A stretch of 64,000 nt of DNA from Dactylis glomerata. Taxonomy: Eukaryota > Streptophyta > Magnoliopsida > Poales > Poaceae. The notes below the pieces were generated by a model. That model worked only from the letters and a program-made list of their open reading frames with translations. It was not told the origin of the DNA and made no database searches. Below are positions 10,576-22,525 of the stretch, piece after piece. Where the stretch lies: positions 15,360,922-15,424,921 of the forward strand of contig QXEO01000553.1 in the NCBI GenBank assembly GCA_007115705.1. Direction: 5' to 3'. Position numbers and translations under genes: made by a program. Numbering within the stretch: position 1 is the first letter of the stretch; every line of letters starts with the position of its first letter.

Positions 10576-12079
10576 TGATACATTGCAAACGTATCTATAA
10601 TTTTTGATGCTCCGTGCTTGTTTTACACCAATTGCTTTATGTTTTGTTTACACTTCATGGCATTTTTATGCATTTTCTGGAACTAACCTATTAACAAGAT
10701 GCCACAGTGCTAGTTCCTGTTTTCTACTGTTTTTCTATTCCAGGTTTTTACTGAAGGAAATATTCTCGGAATTGGACGAAACAAAAGCTGAAGTTCCTAT
10801 TTTGCTGACACGAAGATGGAGTCCAAAGGAGAGACGGAGACGGGCATCGAGCCGGCCACACCATAGGGTGGCGCGGCCCCACCTCTGGCCGCACCACCGC
10901 ATGGTGTGGGCCCCTCGGGCACCCACCGACCTCGCCCTTCCGCCTATAAATTCACTTCATCAGGATAACCCTAAGGGCCCGAGCCTCCATCCACGAAAAG
11001 TACTGTAAGCCGCCACCATTGTCGACCCTAGTTCGGGAGGGTCCAGAAGCTCTTCCCGGCACCCTGCCGGAGAGGGAAATCATCACCGGAGGCCTTCTTC
11101 ATCGCCATGCCTACCTTCGGAGTGATGCGTGAGTAGTTCACCTTTGGACTATGGGTCCATAGCAGTAGCTAGATGGTTGTCTTCTCCTATTTGCACCTCA
11201 TATTTAGATCTTGTGAGCTGCCTATCATGATCAAGATCATCTTATTGTAATTCTACATGTTGTGTTTGTTGGGATCCGATGAATATTGAGTACTATGTCA
11301 AGTTGATTATTGATCTATCATGTCTATGTTATTTGTGATCTTGCATGCTCTCCGTTGTTAGTAGATGCTTTGGCCAAGTAGATGCTAGTGACTCCAAGAG
11401 GGAGTATTTATGCTCGATAGTGGGTTCATGCCTCTAGTAATCTGGGAGAGTGACAATAACTTCTAAGGTTGTAGATGTGTTGTTGCCACTAGGGAGAAAA
11501 CAACAATCTTTTGTTCAAGGATAATTGTATTGTTTACATTATACACTTTGCTTAAGGCGATAATCTGTTGCTTGCAACTTAATACCCAAAGGTTGTTCGA
11601 ATGATATCCTGAAGGTGGATTATTAGTCATAGATGCAGTTGGATTACGGTCTATGTATTATGTTGTAATGCCCAAATGAATCTCATAGTGATCTTCATGA
11701 CATGTACATGCATTGTTATGCATTCTCTATTTTGTCAATTGCCCAACTGTAATTTGTTCACCCACCATGTTATTTATCTTTATGGAGGGACACCTCTAAT
11801 GAACTATAGGTTTAATCCTTTGTTTTCAGCAAAACCAGTGAGATTGACAACCTCACTTTAAGTTGGGGCAAAGTATTTTGGTTGTGTTGTGTGCAGGTTC
11901 CACGTTGCTGTCTGACGCCGGTAGTGCGCCCTACCAAAAGTCAGCTAGCAGCAACCTTCAGAAGTGATTTCTTTCTCCTACCGGTCGATTAAACTTTGGT
12001 TTCATACTGAGGGAAAACTTACTGTTGTGCTCATCATACCTTCCTCTTGGGGTTTCCCAACGGGTCCTGTGAGACATCA
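10576..12079 (+). repeat. LTR1 of composite B (1,504 bp)
   Basis: Starts TGATACATTGCAAACGTATC and ends ...GTGAGACATCA. Relative to LTR4 it has lost about 110 bp near 11808 (the part with CCGGTCCATTCTTTTACAT). It shares with LTR4 the variants GGGCATCGAGCCGG and GACGCCGGTAGTGCGCC, absent from LTR2 and LTR3. Confidence 0.85.
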
Positions 12080-12090
12080 AGACTATTTTC

Positions 12091-12108
12091 TAGCGCCGTT
12101 GTCGGGGA
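12091..12108 (+). promoter_or_regulatory. Primer binding site after LTR1 (degenerate, tRNA-Asp type)
   Basis: TAGCGCCGTTGTCGGGGA differs from the intact site of element A by two C/G-to-T/A changes, consistent with deamination. Confidence 0.7.
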
Positions 12109-12304
12109 GGAAGAGGATTTCTGCAAGGGGAGTCTCTCACTTCCAATCTCTTTACTTTGTTATTGTTTTGCTTAGTTTCTTTGATTTATTTTCTTTACTT
12201 CTTTTTATAAAAAATACAAAAAATTAGTTCGTTTTATAGTTGTTATTTTTGTTGGTCTATTATTGTCTTGCTTTTTTTACTTGCTTTATCATGCTTTCTA
12301 TCAA

Positions 12305-13480
12305 TGGTTGATTTCTTTGAAACTAGATCTTATTGGCAAGGTGGGTTCACGGAAGAACAACAAAATTATTATAAGGAACACCACTTGTCACAAAAAGGGA
12401 AACACTTATGAGAACAAATTAATAAATTGTATATCATTGCTAGAAACGTGTGCTCTACTTATAATGTTACTTATTGCTTTGATAAATCTTGTTGCTGTAG
12501 GAGGTATAAACACCTCCCTTTTCAATGTGAGTATAAGGATAATGTTACCATTCTTATGTTAAGGGAAATTATGACTTTTATGATGTGGAACAAATTGAAG
12601 AATTTATTGCTTGGAAGGGTGCATTCAAACTTGCTTATTTGCTTGAAAATACTGATGATGCACCTTATAAATATGAGGTTATGATATACTTACATTTTGC
12701 TTTGATAACTACAAGGAAGAAAATGGCTATATTCTTAAATATCTTAACAGATGCTCTCCACCAACGGAAGAGACTAATGCCTCGCAGGAGCCTATGGAAG
12801 AAGAACTTGCTGAAACTGGAAGCTCATTGGATGAAAAAGAGGAGGAGAGTGATGATCAAGAGGAGGAAGAATGGAGCAGCTACCCATGTCTACCTCCCAA
12901 TAAGAGTAACTCTTTAACTAATACCTTATTTGATCCCCCTCCATGCTTACCAAAGGAGGATGAGTGTTATATTGATAATTGTGATGATCCCATTGATTCT
13001 TTTGAAATATCCCTTTTTGATGAAATTGATACTTGCTATACTTGTGACCTTGATACTACTATGAATGAAACTTTTTAGAATGATGTTGCTACTATTATTT
13101 ATGATAATCCATGCTACTTTGATAAATCTTATGACAATCCTCTATTTATTCCAACTATTGATATGCACGATAATGAGGAAGTTTGTTTAGAAAATTTATA
13201 TGATAATGCTCTAGATGATGGTCCTATGTTACTTGATGTTATAAATTATAATGCTACTGAAAATAGGATTGTTATAATGTGTCCCATACCTTTTAAGAGT
13301 GACCAATCATCTTGTTTTGCTATTACTAAAAGTGAGAAAGAAGAGGTCTTTATTTTTAATTTTGATCCCACTATTTTGGAGCTTGATATGGATTGTGTGC
13401 TTGCAGATCATGAAAAACATGCTTTGTGTGATATTTATATTATTGAGTTTGTTCATGATGCTACTGAAAATTTATTATGA
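12305..13480 (+). pseudogene. Broken ORF of internal segment 1, acidic protein, non-gag
   Basis: Starting near ATG 12305, pieces of one protein continue across at least two frame changes (about 12408 and about 12700) and a stop at 13076-13078 to the final stop at 13478-13480. Visible parts: a Gln/Tyr-rich N-terminus, a cysteine-rich stretch (CFDKSCCCRRYKH, from about 12480) that may bind metal, an acidic Glu-rich stretch (about 12800-12875) and a C-terminal half rich in Asp, Asn and Ile. No Gag, protease, RT or integrase motif is seen and I do not recognise it. It sits where element E has gag-pro, so like the ORF of element A it is an alternative cargo of a non-autonomous element. Confidence 0.55.
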
Positions 13481-14643
13481 GAGAGGAAAATATGGTTGTT
13501 GGAATTTTCATGTTACTAAAACACCGCTCTTTATATTGAAAGTTCTAAAGTTGCTCTTGTTTTATCTACCCATGCTTGTTACTATGTGCTTCTTTAATTT
13601 ATTTTCTTACAAGATTACTATGCATAGGAAGTGGGTTAGACTTAAATGTGTTTCATATTTCCTCCTTGATGCTCTCTTTTGCTTTAATTCATATTTCTTA
13701 TGTGAGCATCTTCTCAAATTACCGAGCCTAGCTGAAAGGCGTTAAAGAAAAGCACTCTTGGGAGATAACCCATGTTTTCTTTTAGTAATTATTCTTTTTG
13801 TTGATTCTTGGAAGTTGTTACCTCTATAACGACCTCTCCTTATCCTTTTTATTTTGTTTTTGTACCAAGAATAGCCTCTAATAGGAAGAAGGTAAGATTT
13901 GGCGAAGTTGCTCTCCCGAAACAGATTTATGTGCTTCGCTATGAAAAATCGTGAAAAATCCCAGAATGTCGTATTGATCTGCATTTTTTTGTGCACATGC
14001 CCCAGGTTATTATCTAACTTTTGTTAGTTTTGCACTTTTCGATTTGAGCAACAGAAGATTTTTGAAAAAATTATCTTTACCTGCTGTTTTGTTTTGATAG
14101 ATTTCTGCCACTATTTGCATTTGCCTTTTGATCTCTTTCGTTTTGAGTTCTTTTGATCAGAAGAGCTTTTAAGAGAACTTGCTACAGTAGATAATGTTTT
14201 AATGGGTGTTGTACTTGAGTTAAAACTGAACCAAAAGTAGATCTACTATATTGCATAAATTAATGTTGCTAATGAGAATTGTGTGAAGTTTTGTATGAAG
14301 GAAGTTTTCAAGTGTAGGGAAAGGAGAATGATGAGATGAGATGAAGGATGGAAAACAGCTCAAGATTAGGGATGCCCATGTCACCCCAAGAAATATCCAA
14401 GAATTACAAGCGTCAAAGCTTGGGGATGCCCAAGGCACCCCCTTTTTCATGTTGTAACATGGTTGCTAAGTTCTATGGTTAGAATTACATCTTTTATGCC
14501 CATGTTTAGAGTACTTTGATCCCAGCTTGCAATGCTTTACATCGACTTGATCAAGATTGTGTTGGCTGCAAGTCACCTCAAAAATTATTATTTTGTTATC
14601 ACTTAACTACTTGAGGACGAGCAGGAGTTAAGCTTTGGGATGC
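13481..14643 (+). other. 3' UTR of internal segment 1, internally shortened
   Basis: Non-coding. It has the conserved block (13735-13785) and polypurine-like copies at about 14360, 14415 and 14629. Compared with int2 it jumps at about 14438-14442 from the equivalent of 31043 to the equivalent of 32710, losing about 1.67 kb. TTCAT is shared at the join. The part after the join matches int2 better than int3. Confidence 0.7.
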
Positions 14644-15968
14644 TGATACGTTGCAAATGTATCAATAATTTTTGATGCTCCATGCTTGTTTTACACCAAT
14701 TGCTTTATGTTTTGTTTACACTTCGTGGCGTTTTTATGCATTTTCCGCAACTAACCTATTAACAAGATATCATAGTGCCAGTTCTTGTTTTCTGCTGTTT
14801 CTGTATTTCAGAAAAGTTATACAGGAAATATTCTCGGAATTGGATGAAACAAACACCGAAGTTCCTATTTACCTAACACGAAGACGGAGTCCAAAGGAAA
14901 GACGGAGAGCGGCCAGGAGGCGGCCACACCAAGTGGTGGCACGAGTCACCCTCTGGCCGCGCCACCAGGTGGTGTGGGCCCCTCGGTCATCGTCTGACAT
15001 CTCTCATCCGCCTATAAATTCACTTCATCGGGAAAACTCTAAGGGCCCGAACATCTATCCACAAAAAGTACTGTAAGCCGCCGCTATCGTCGACCTAAGT
15101 TTGGGAGGTTCCAGAAGCTCTTCTCGGCACCCTGTCAGAGAGAGGAATCATCACCGGAGGCCTTCTTCATCGCCATGCCTGCCTCTGAAGTGATGCGTGA
15201 GTAGTCCACCCCTGGACCATGGGTCCATAGCAATAGCTAGATGGTTGTCTTCTCCTCCATGCGCCCCCATGCTTAGATCTTGTGAGATGCCTACATGATC
15301 AAGATCGTATTTATGTAATCCTACATGTTGTGTTTGTTGGGATCCGATGAATATTGAGTACTATGTCAAGTTGATTGTTGATCTATCATGTATATGTTAT
15401 TTGTGATCTTGCATGCTCTCCGTTGCTAGTAGATACTTTGGCCAAGTAGATGCTTGTAACTCCAAGAGGGAGTATTTATGCTCGATAGTGGGTTCATGCC
15501 TCTAGTAATCTAGGAGAGTGACAATAACTTCTAAGGTTGTAGATGTGTTGTTGCTACTACGGAGAAAACAACAATCTTTTGTTCAAGGATAATTATATTG
15601 TTTACATTACACACTTTGCTTAAGGTGATAATCTGTTGCTTGCAACTTAATACCCAAGGGTTGTTCGGATGATATCCTGCGGGTGGATTATTAGTCATAG
15701 GTGCAGTTGGATTGCGGTCTATGTATTATGTTGTAATGGCCAAATGAATCTCATAGGGATCTTCATGACATGTACATGCATTGTTATGCATTCTTTATTT
15801 TGTCAATTGCCCAACTGTAATTTGTTTACCCAACATGTTATATCTTTATGGAGAGACACCTCTAGTGAACTGTGGACCCCGGTCCATTCTTTTACATTTA
15901 TATGACCATCTACCGCAAGCATTATTTTACTTCACCGCAAACAAACATCTCTCTCCACACTATACGTC
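14644..15968 (+). repeat. LTR2 of composite B, part before element F
   Basis: Starts TGATACGTTGCAAATG. Subtype 2 (shared with LTR3): GGAGAGCGGCCAGGAGG-like stretch and TTGCTAGTAGATAC. The LTR is cut at 15968 by F and resumes at 26007. Confidence 0.85.
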
Positions 15969-16876
15969 TGTCGATGGATTTCGTGTCGCAAGAACACGGG
16001 GTACCACGCGACGGACCCAAAGATTCGAACGCAGGGGACTGAACGTGTGAGATCTTGGATCGCAACGAAACACGGTGACGGAAGCCTCGAGTGTCGAACG
16101 CGCAACGCACTGCAGAGAGGGAGACCGAGCTTTACCCAGGTTCAGGGCCCTCGTGGTGAGGTAAAACTCCTACTTCCTGCCTTCTTGTATTGCAACGCGA
16201 CACCTCGCGAGGAGTACAAGGTCTTGGTTACAAAGCTCTAGCTGGCCAGAGGTTGAAGAACCTGCGTGCCCAGCTAGCAGCTTGAAGAAGGTGAAGATCC
16301 GATCCCCTCTAAGGGGTGGCCTCCCCTCCTTTTATAGCGCCAAGGTCCTCCTTCCCCTTATCTTCTTGGGGAAGGGGTTGCCACACACGACCAAGGAGGG
16401 TGGACAGCTGTAGACTACACTCTTCTGTAGACTTGGTCTTCGTAGGGTAGAGGCGCCGGTCCACAGGAGTGGGTGGAGGAAGCTGACGTCCTCCTCTGGC
16501 GCCCTGCACCGTCCACGCTATTTTTAGGGGGGTGGCCAACTACCACTGTGCCGCTTTGGGCAGGCACAGAGAAAGCTGGTCTCCTCCCTGTCGGGGGTAG
16601 CGTGGGCGGTACGCGGTCTTCTGCCCGTTATCTTCTTGATCTGCACGCAAACGTGCTGAGCTGACGTGGGCGTACTTCCTCTCCTCACCAGCAGGGGCTC
16701 GTGAGGAGGTCTTCTGGTCCTTAGCAGTTTCTGTTGTCGTTCTCCTCACGAGGCGCCTCCTCGTGAGGGTCTTCTCCGTAGCTTGGGTCGTTGATTCTCC
16801 CCTGGGCTGAAGATGGGCCGATGACGGGGCCCAGGAGCAGGTGGACCAGGATACCCCGGTATCCAGAACACCGACA
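15969..16876 (-). repeat. 3' LTR of element F
   Basis: On the plus strand it runs from TGTCGATGG to ACACCGACA. It matches 25094-26001 at about 99%. The bases just inside (minus strand ...GGGGGCTAC) form the polypurine tract. Confidence 0.93.
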
Positions 16877-17172
16877 GTAGCCCCCGGGAGCCCGGCCCAC
16901 GACGCGCCCTCCTGAGGAAGCGAAGGGTCGGGGGCCCCCGAAGCTGCCGGGCCCTCCAACGGCACGCGTCAACCGCGCGGTCAGAGGACCATGTGAAGAA
17001 GCAGAGACTCCGGACACGTGGCGCGGCCGCAGCTGGCGAGACGAAACGGCGGGCGACGCTACGGTCTCCGAGGCGTCAACCCGCCATAATGATGCGTCGC
17101 TTGACTGCAGAGCGCCGCGCCAACACTTCGATTCCCGCGCAGGTATTTGACGCATCGACGCCGGACGCCCCC
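16877..17172 (+). promoter_or_regulatory. Upstream region of the antisense gene of element F
   Basis: GC-rich DNA between the 3' LTR and the TATA box of the plus-strand ORF. It contains CACGTGGCGC (about 17014), a G-box-like core. No ORF with a recognisable product. It would act as the promoter of the antisense gene. Confidence 0.45.
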
Positions 17173-17182
17173 CTTAAATAGG
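17173..17182 (+). promoter_or_regulatory. TATA box of the antisense gene of element F
   Basis: CTTAAATAGG lies 71 nt before the ATG at 17253. That spacing puts the expected transcription start near 17205 with a leader of about 50 nt. The antisense gene of G has the similar GATATAAATAGG at 34497. Confidence 0.55.
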
Positions 17183-17252
17183 TCCTCCTCGAGACCTCCG
17201 GTACTTCACCTCCTTCCTCCGGTGCCATTCCTGCTTCCACTCCCCTGAGCTC

Positions 17253-18017
17253 ATGGATCCCTCCAACTCCTCCGCCGCCGCTGGAGCGAACTCTGGGGCG
17301 AAGCGCCGCGGGCGCCCTACGGGCAGCGGGAATAAGGCGAAGATCCCAGCCCGATGGACGCCCGGCGCCGGCGGTCCCCTCCGCATTAGCGCGCCGAGGC
17401 AGGGCGAGGCGAGCCGCGCTGCCTCGGGAACCTCCGGCGCCCTGGCCCTCAGGGGTCCCGTGCGAGGGGGCGCCCTGAATTCGCCGTCGCCGCTGGCGGC
17501 AGCGCCTGCTCCCCGCGCCTCGGGGAGCATCGACCGGGTCCTCCAGGAGGTGGAGGCCGCCCTGGGCCCCCCTCCCCCTGCGGCGGATCCTCCGGCCCCG
17601 CAGGCGAACGGAGTGGTTGCCACTCCGCGCCACCTGGCGGCGGCGATGCTGGGACCCCTCATCGCCCCGGGGTCCCGCTTCCTGGAGCTCCTCGTCATCG
17701 TCGACGCCCCGGGCTTCAACTCCCTCCGGCTGCCCGACGCCGTCCGGAGGGTGATTTACGCCCCCGGCACGGCCGCCGGGGAGATTGCCCTAGGGGAACA
17801 GAGCAGGCCAGACCTCTTCTGGCCTGTGGACATCCTCCTAGGGGACGGCGGCAACGCCGTCCTCTCCGGCCGCTGGAGGGCATTCGCCCTCGGCCATCAC
17901 CTCCGCGTCGGCGACCACCTCGTCTTCCGCTTTAAGCTGGGGACGCTGGAGGCTATGGTGCGGATCTTCACCGCCGGCGGCGTCTGCCGCACCTACCCCC
18001 AGCCCGCGGCGCAGTGA
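17253..18017 (+). CDS. Antisense-encoded AT-hook/B3-like DNA-binding protein of element F (254 aa)
   Basis: Intact ORF on the strand opposite to gag-pol. Residues 17-22 (KRRGRP) form an AT-hook-like, nuclear-localisation-like motif. Residues about 35-90 are Pro/Ala/Gly-rich. A short helix follows at 92-104. Residues about 143-240 fit a B3 DNA-binding domain: a first strand with FLELLVIV, LPDAV, W-P-V-D-I-L at 190-195, the LSGRWRAFA segment at 204-212, HHLRVGDHLVFRF at 215-227 and MVRIF at 235-239. B3 domains (ABI3/VP1, ARF, REM) bind the DNA major groove. The ORF has high GC and gene-like third positions. Extra antisense ORFs are known in Tat-lineage elements; the B3 assignment is from pattern only. 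The product may bind the element's own LTR or the target DNA. Confidence 0.75.
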   Translation: MDPSNSSAAAGANSGAKRRGRPTGSGNKAKIPARWTPGAGGPLRISAPRQGEASRAASGTSGALALRGPVRGGALNSPSPLAAAPAPRASGSIDRVLQEVEAALGPPPPAADPPAPQANGVVATPRHLAAAMLGPLIAPGSRFLELLVIVDAPGFNSLRLPDAVRRVIYAPGTAAGEIALGEQSRPDLFWPVDILLGDGGNAVLSGRWRAFALGHHLRVGDHLVFRFKLGTLEAMVRIFTAGGVCRTYPQPAAQ

Positions 18018-19150
18018 TGAGGAGGCCCTAGCGCGGTAGTCTTCTGGGGAGGGGAGCTAGTCTCCTCCCCTCTTTTGTCGTGTAGTCCTGGCCGGCGGGG
18101 TATGCCCCGCCGTGCTTCGCTCCTTCCCCCACTGGGGGCGCTTTAATGGAATCTACCTGTTAACCATCTTGCTGCTCTTCATTGTCCTGGTCATTCGTTT
18201 GCTCGAGAGCCCTGGTGAGCTGTTGGCATCGACGGGAAGCCTTCCTCCGCCTCAAAGCTCGAGATGGGGTCGGCGTCGATGACACATTGGACGATTCCTA
18301 AGACAAGAAGTTGAAGAAAGAGTTGGAAAAGAAAAAACCCCAAATCCCCGAAAACGGGAAAACAAATCGATAAAACAAACGAAAAAAGAAGGCGAATAAG
18401 ATGCCCCTGTGACCGGCACAGGGATCTTCTCCATCGTGGAGGAGCGCGGCACTATCTGTGCCAGCAGCTAAGAGCAAATTGCCGCGCGTGGCGATTCACG
18501 GGGCCTTCCTCGTCGTTGAGGGAAGCTGGACCCTCACGGACGTGAAAACGTCGACGCTTAAGAGAGCCCAGAGACCGTCGACACCTCACAAGGATTGCTC
18601 ATGAGGTGAAGGGCCTGGCGCGGACCTCCGGATCTGCGTCTCCTTCGCAAGATGATCGGAGCGGCCTTGGTCTTCAATAATCCTGCCACGTTAGGCCTTC
18701 CTCGTCAGAGGGAATCTTCCTGCGGATGCTAGTGCATCGACGCGTCCTTGCTCCCCCGTGAGGGTTGCTCACGAGGGGTAGGTCCTTAACGGGTGCCTTG
18801 GGCACACCTTGGACTATCCTCAAAGATTTTTTATTTTCTGGCGTACTTCGCGAGGAACTAAGCACCATGGGCATCCAGAGGTGATCGTTAACAGGGCCGT
18901 CGCCCCCGACCAGAGCTCGCTCCCTTCGGGTTTTTCGGGCTTGCTGTTTTCCGGGCGAAGGCCCCAGCATAGACACCGTGCCTAGCCCCCTTCCGCGTGG
19001 AGTACAACAGAAAATAAATGGACTTCATGCCATTTGATGTCATGCCGAAGCAGAGGCGCTACATTGCGCATTAACTTAATATCAGTGCTTAAGAGCAGGA
19101 TGAGCTGATACAAGTGCCGTGAAAATGGTCTTTTTCTCCTCGTGAGGAAC
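18018..19150. other. Non-coding spacer between the antisense gene and pol of element F
   Basis: Just after the ORF are two GC-rich hairpins: GAGGGGAG paired with CTCCCCTC (about 18051-18071) and GGCGGGG-TATG-CCCCGCC (18094-18111). Farther on are imperfect repeats of GCTCACGAGG-type sequence (about 18595-18780). No supported coding region. It is the shared 3' end region of two convergent transcripts. Confidence 0.5.
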
Positions 19151-22100
19151 CTAAGGGTAGAACTTTCGCAGATGAGCTATGTTCCACAGGTTCCCCACCG
19201 GCACGCCTTCTGCGGTTTCCAGCCGCCCCGAGCCTGGCCTGGCGATGTGCGCCACCTTGAAGGGCCCTTCCCACATCGGAGACAGCTTGTGCAAGCCCTC
19301 GCGAGAGAGTATTCTCCTCAGCACCAGGTCGCCGACCTCCAGAGTTCTTGCTCGAACATGGCAGCTGTGGTAGCGGCGCAGCCCTTGCTGGTACCTTGCG
19401 GCGCGGAGCGTGGCTTGGCACCGAGCTTCTTCGAGCAGGAGGAGGCGGTCCTTGATGAGGTCCTCTTGGCAAATTTCGTCGAAGGCGAGCACCCTTGGCG
19501 ACCCGAACTTGACGTCGGTGGGAAGAACAGCCTCCGCCCCATAGACCAAGAAGAAAGGGGTCTCTCCAGTGGGTTTGGTGGCGGTAGTCCTGATGGACCA
19601 CAAGATGGATTGGAGGTTGTCTAACCATTTTTTGCCGCAGGCTTCGAGCTTGGCGCTGAAGCTTTTCGTCTTGAGCCCTTTGAGCACTTCAGCGTTGGCG
19701 CGCTCGGCTTGACCATTGCTCCTGGGGTGGGCGACGGAGGCGAAACAGATCTTGACGCCGGCCGATGCGCAGTATTCCCAGAACAGTCCGCTGGTGAACT
19801 GGCTGCCGTTGTCGGTGATGATGCGGTTAGGCACACCAAAGCGACAGACCAGCCCACGGATGAACTTGACTGCGGACCTCGCCGGGATTGTGCACACCGG
19901 TTCCACCTCCACCCACTTGGTGAACTTGTCGATGGCGACGTAGAGGTAGCGATAACCCCCTTGAGCTCTGGGAAATGGATTGAGGATGTCCAGCCCCCAA
20001 ACGGCAAAGGGCCAAGTTAGTGGGATGGTTTGCAGCTCTTGCGCCGGTTGGTGTATCTGTTTGGCGTGGAATTGGCACGCCTCGCACCTCTTGTCCATCT
20101 CCGCCGCATCTCCGAGCGCCGAAGGCCAGTAGAACCCGCTTTGGTATGCCTTTGCGGCTAGAGTTGCAGCAGAAGCATGATGGCCACACTCGCCGGCGTG
20201 GATGTCCCTGAGAAGCTCTTGGCCTTGGTGAGTAGATATGCACTTTAGAGCGACGCCGTTTGGGCGACGCCGGTACAAGTCACCGTCCTTGACGCAGTAG
20301 CCCGACGCTTGCCGCACAATCCTTTCGGCCTCCTCTTCATCTTCGGGGAGCCTGCTGCTGGTGAGGTAGGCCTTGAGCTCGATGATCCAATCCACTCCCT
20401 CCTGCCGTGCCAATGCCAGGAGGATGCGATCACCCGAAGGAGGCCCGCAGTCCGGAGCCCCCTGCTCCGGCGGTGGCGGCAAAGCAGAAGGAGGAAGTGA
20501 TTCGGATGTCGACGGAGAAGCGGACGGTTTGGAGAGACGCTCCTCAAAGACGCCAGCAGGCTGTGCCAGGCGATGAGAGGCGCGCTTGGCGATCTCGTCG
20601 GCTTCCACATTTTCTCCTCTCGGGATGTGCTTCAGCTCCAAGCCTTGGAAGCGTTTTTCCATCTTTCGATGCTCCTCGAGATAAGCCGCCATGTGCTCAT
20701 CCTTTGGAGTGTAGCTCTTGTTCGAGAAGTTCACAACCAGCTGTGAATCTCCCTTGACGATGAGGCGCTTGATGCCCAAAGCGTTTGCTGCCCTTAGGCC
20801 AGCAAGTAGTCCTTCATACTCCGCGATGTTGTTGGAGACCTTGTGCTCGGGCCCAAAGCAGAGCTGCACAGCGTAGAAGAGCTTGTCTCCAGAGGGAGAA
20901 GTTAAGACAGCACCTGCTCCCGCGCCGGGGAGGTTGAAGGCGCCGTCGAAGTGCATGATCCAGAGGCCCGGGGCCTCCTCTCCAGGGAGTGTTGACTCCA
21001 CCTCTGGAGGCTCGTCGACGAACGGATCAGTCCATTCTGCAGTGAACTCGGCCAAAGCCTTGCTCTTGATTACCTTTGTAGTTTCGAAGGAGATCTCGAA
21101 GGGTTGAAGTTCCACAACCCATTCTGCCACCCGCCCGGTGACGTTGGGATTGCGTAGGATGGTCTCCAGGGGACGATCGGTTACCACCTTAATCGGGTGA
21201 CCCTGGAAGTAGTGGCGTAGCTTCCGCGAGGCGATGAGCAAGGTGTAGAGCAGCTTTTGCTGCATGGTGTAGCGCTCCCGCGCGTCGCGCAGTACCGTGC
21301 TGACAAAGTACACAGGCTTTTGCACCTTGACGACACCCTCGGAAGGCTCCTCCTCGGGAGGCTTTTGAGCGTTGCTCTGAGAGAGCGGCTCGGTCGGCGA
21401 AGATGCCGCGGGCGGCTCCTCTCGAGGGACGGGAGATGAAGCGGCCTCTTCCTCGCGAGGAGCCCCTGAGCCTGGAGGAGTGACCTCCTCCTTGGCGATT
21501 ACCTTGACGTCTCGCTCCGCGACGAGAACAGCGCTTGCAGTCCTTGGAGTTGCCGCGATGTAGAGTAGCAAAGGCTCGCGGGGGGTTGGGGCAACCATGA
21601 TCGGTGGGCTCGTGAGGTACCTTTTCAACTCAGCGAAGGCCTTGTCGGCTTCCGGAGTCCTCTCGAACTTCCCGGTGCGCTTCATAAGCTTGAAGAAGGG
21701 CAAGGCTTTCTCCCCACTCCTCGCGATGAAGCGCCCCAGGGCTGCCATGCACCCCGCGAGGCGTTGCATCTCCTTGAGATTGCGCGGTGGACGCATTTCT
21801 TCGATGGCCTTGACCTTGTCAGGGTTCGCCTCTATCCCGCGATGAGACACGAGGAACCCCAATAGTTTTCCCGATGGTACGCCAAAGGCGCACTTGGCGG
21901 GGTTGAGCTTGATGTTTACCTTTCTCAGGTTGACGAATGTTTCCTCCAGATCTTCGATGAAGGTGTGACCCTCGCGAGTCTTGACGACGATGTCATCGAC
22001 GTAGGCTTCCGCATTCCTTCCCATCTGAGCCCCCAGGGCCTTACGCATGAGCCTTTGGAAGGTGGTCCTGCGTTCTTCAGGCCGAAGGGCATACAGACGT

Positions 22101-22525
22101 AGCAGTACACTCCACAGGGCGTGATGAAGGCGGTTTTCTCCTCGTCCTCCTTTGCCATCTTGATCTGATGATAGCCGGAGAAAGCATCCAAGAAGCAAAG
22201 GAGGTCGCAGCCGGCGGTGGAGTCGACGATTTGATCTATCCTCGGGAGAGGATAAGGATCCTTGGGACAGGCCTTGTTGAGACTTGTGAAGTCCACGCAG
22301 AGCCACCTCGCGTATTAACTTGGCCTTCTTCAGCTTCTCTATTTCCTTGACGATGAAGTCTTGCTTCTCTTGCGCTTGCTTCCTGGTCTTCTGCTTCACG
22401 GGGTGTGCCTGAGGGCACACGGCTAGGTGGTGCTCAATCACCTCCCTGGGGACGCCGGGCATATCTGACGGAGTCCAAGCGAACATGTCAGAATTTGCCC
22501 GCAGGAAGGTGACGAGCGCGCTTTC
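19151..22525 (-). pseudogene. Pol of element F: RT, two RNase H domains, integrase (broken)
   Basis: Reads in the gag frame directly after the stop at 22526-22528. The RT part begins with the MFAWTPSDMPGV linker and keeps YVDD near 21992-22003. It is damaged by a loss of about 60 bp near 22300-22307 (RT fingers) that shifts frame, and a 1-bp loss near 22064-22068 that returns it. The first RNase H has lost its usual first Asp (LYIAATPRTAS). The second, archaeal-type RNase H keeps MHFDG, NIAEYEG and KGDSQL. Integrase follows with a His2Cys2 zinc part (ECGHHAS, RCEACQ) and the catalytic series WGLDIL, TDNGSQF and GQAERAN, then a C-terminal part ending AHLRKFYP. Length about 1,120 codons is usual for the lineage. 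Confidence 0.9.

Noticed and set aside
17076..17719. Minus-strand ORFs over the B3-like gene
   Set aside because: Arg/Gly/Ala-rich shadows of a GC-rich coding region without recognisable motifs.
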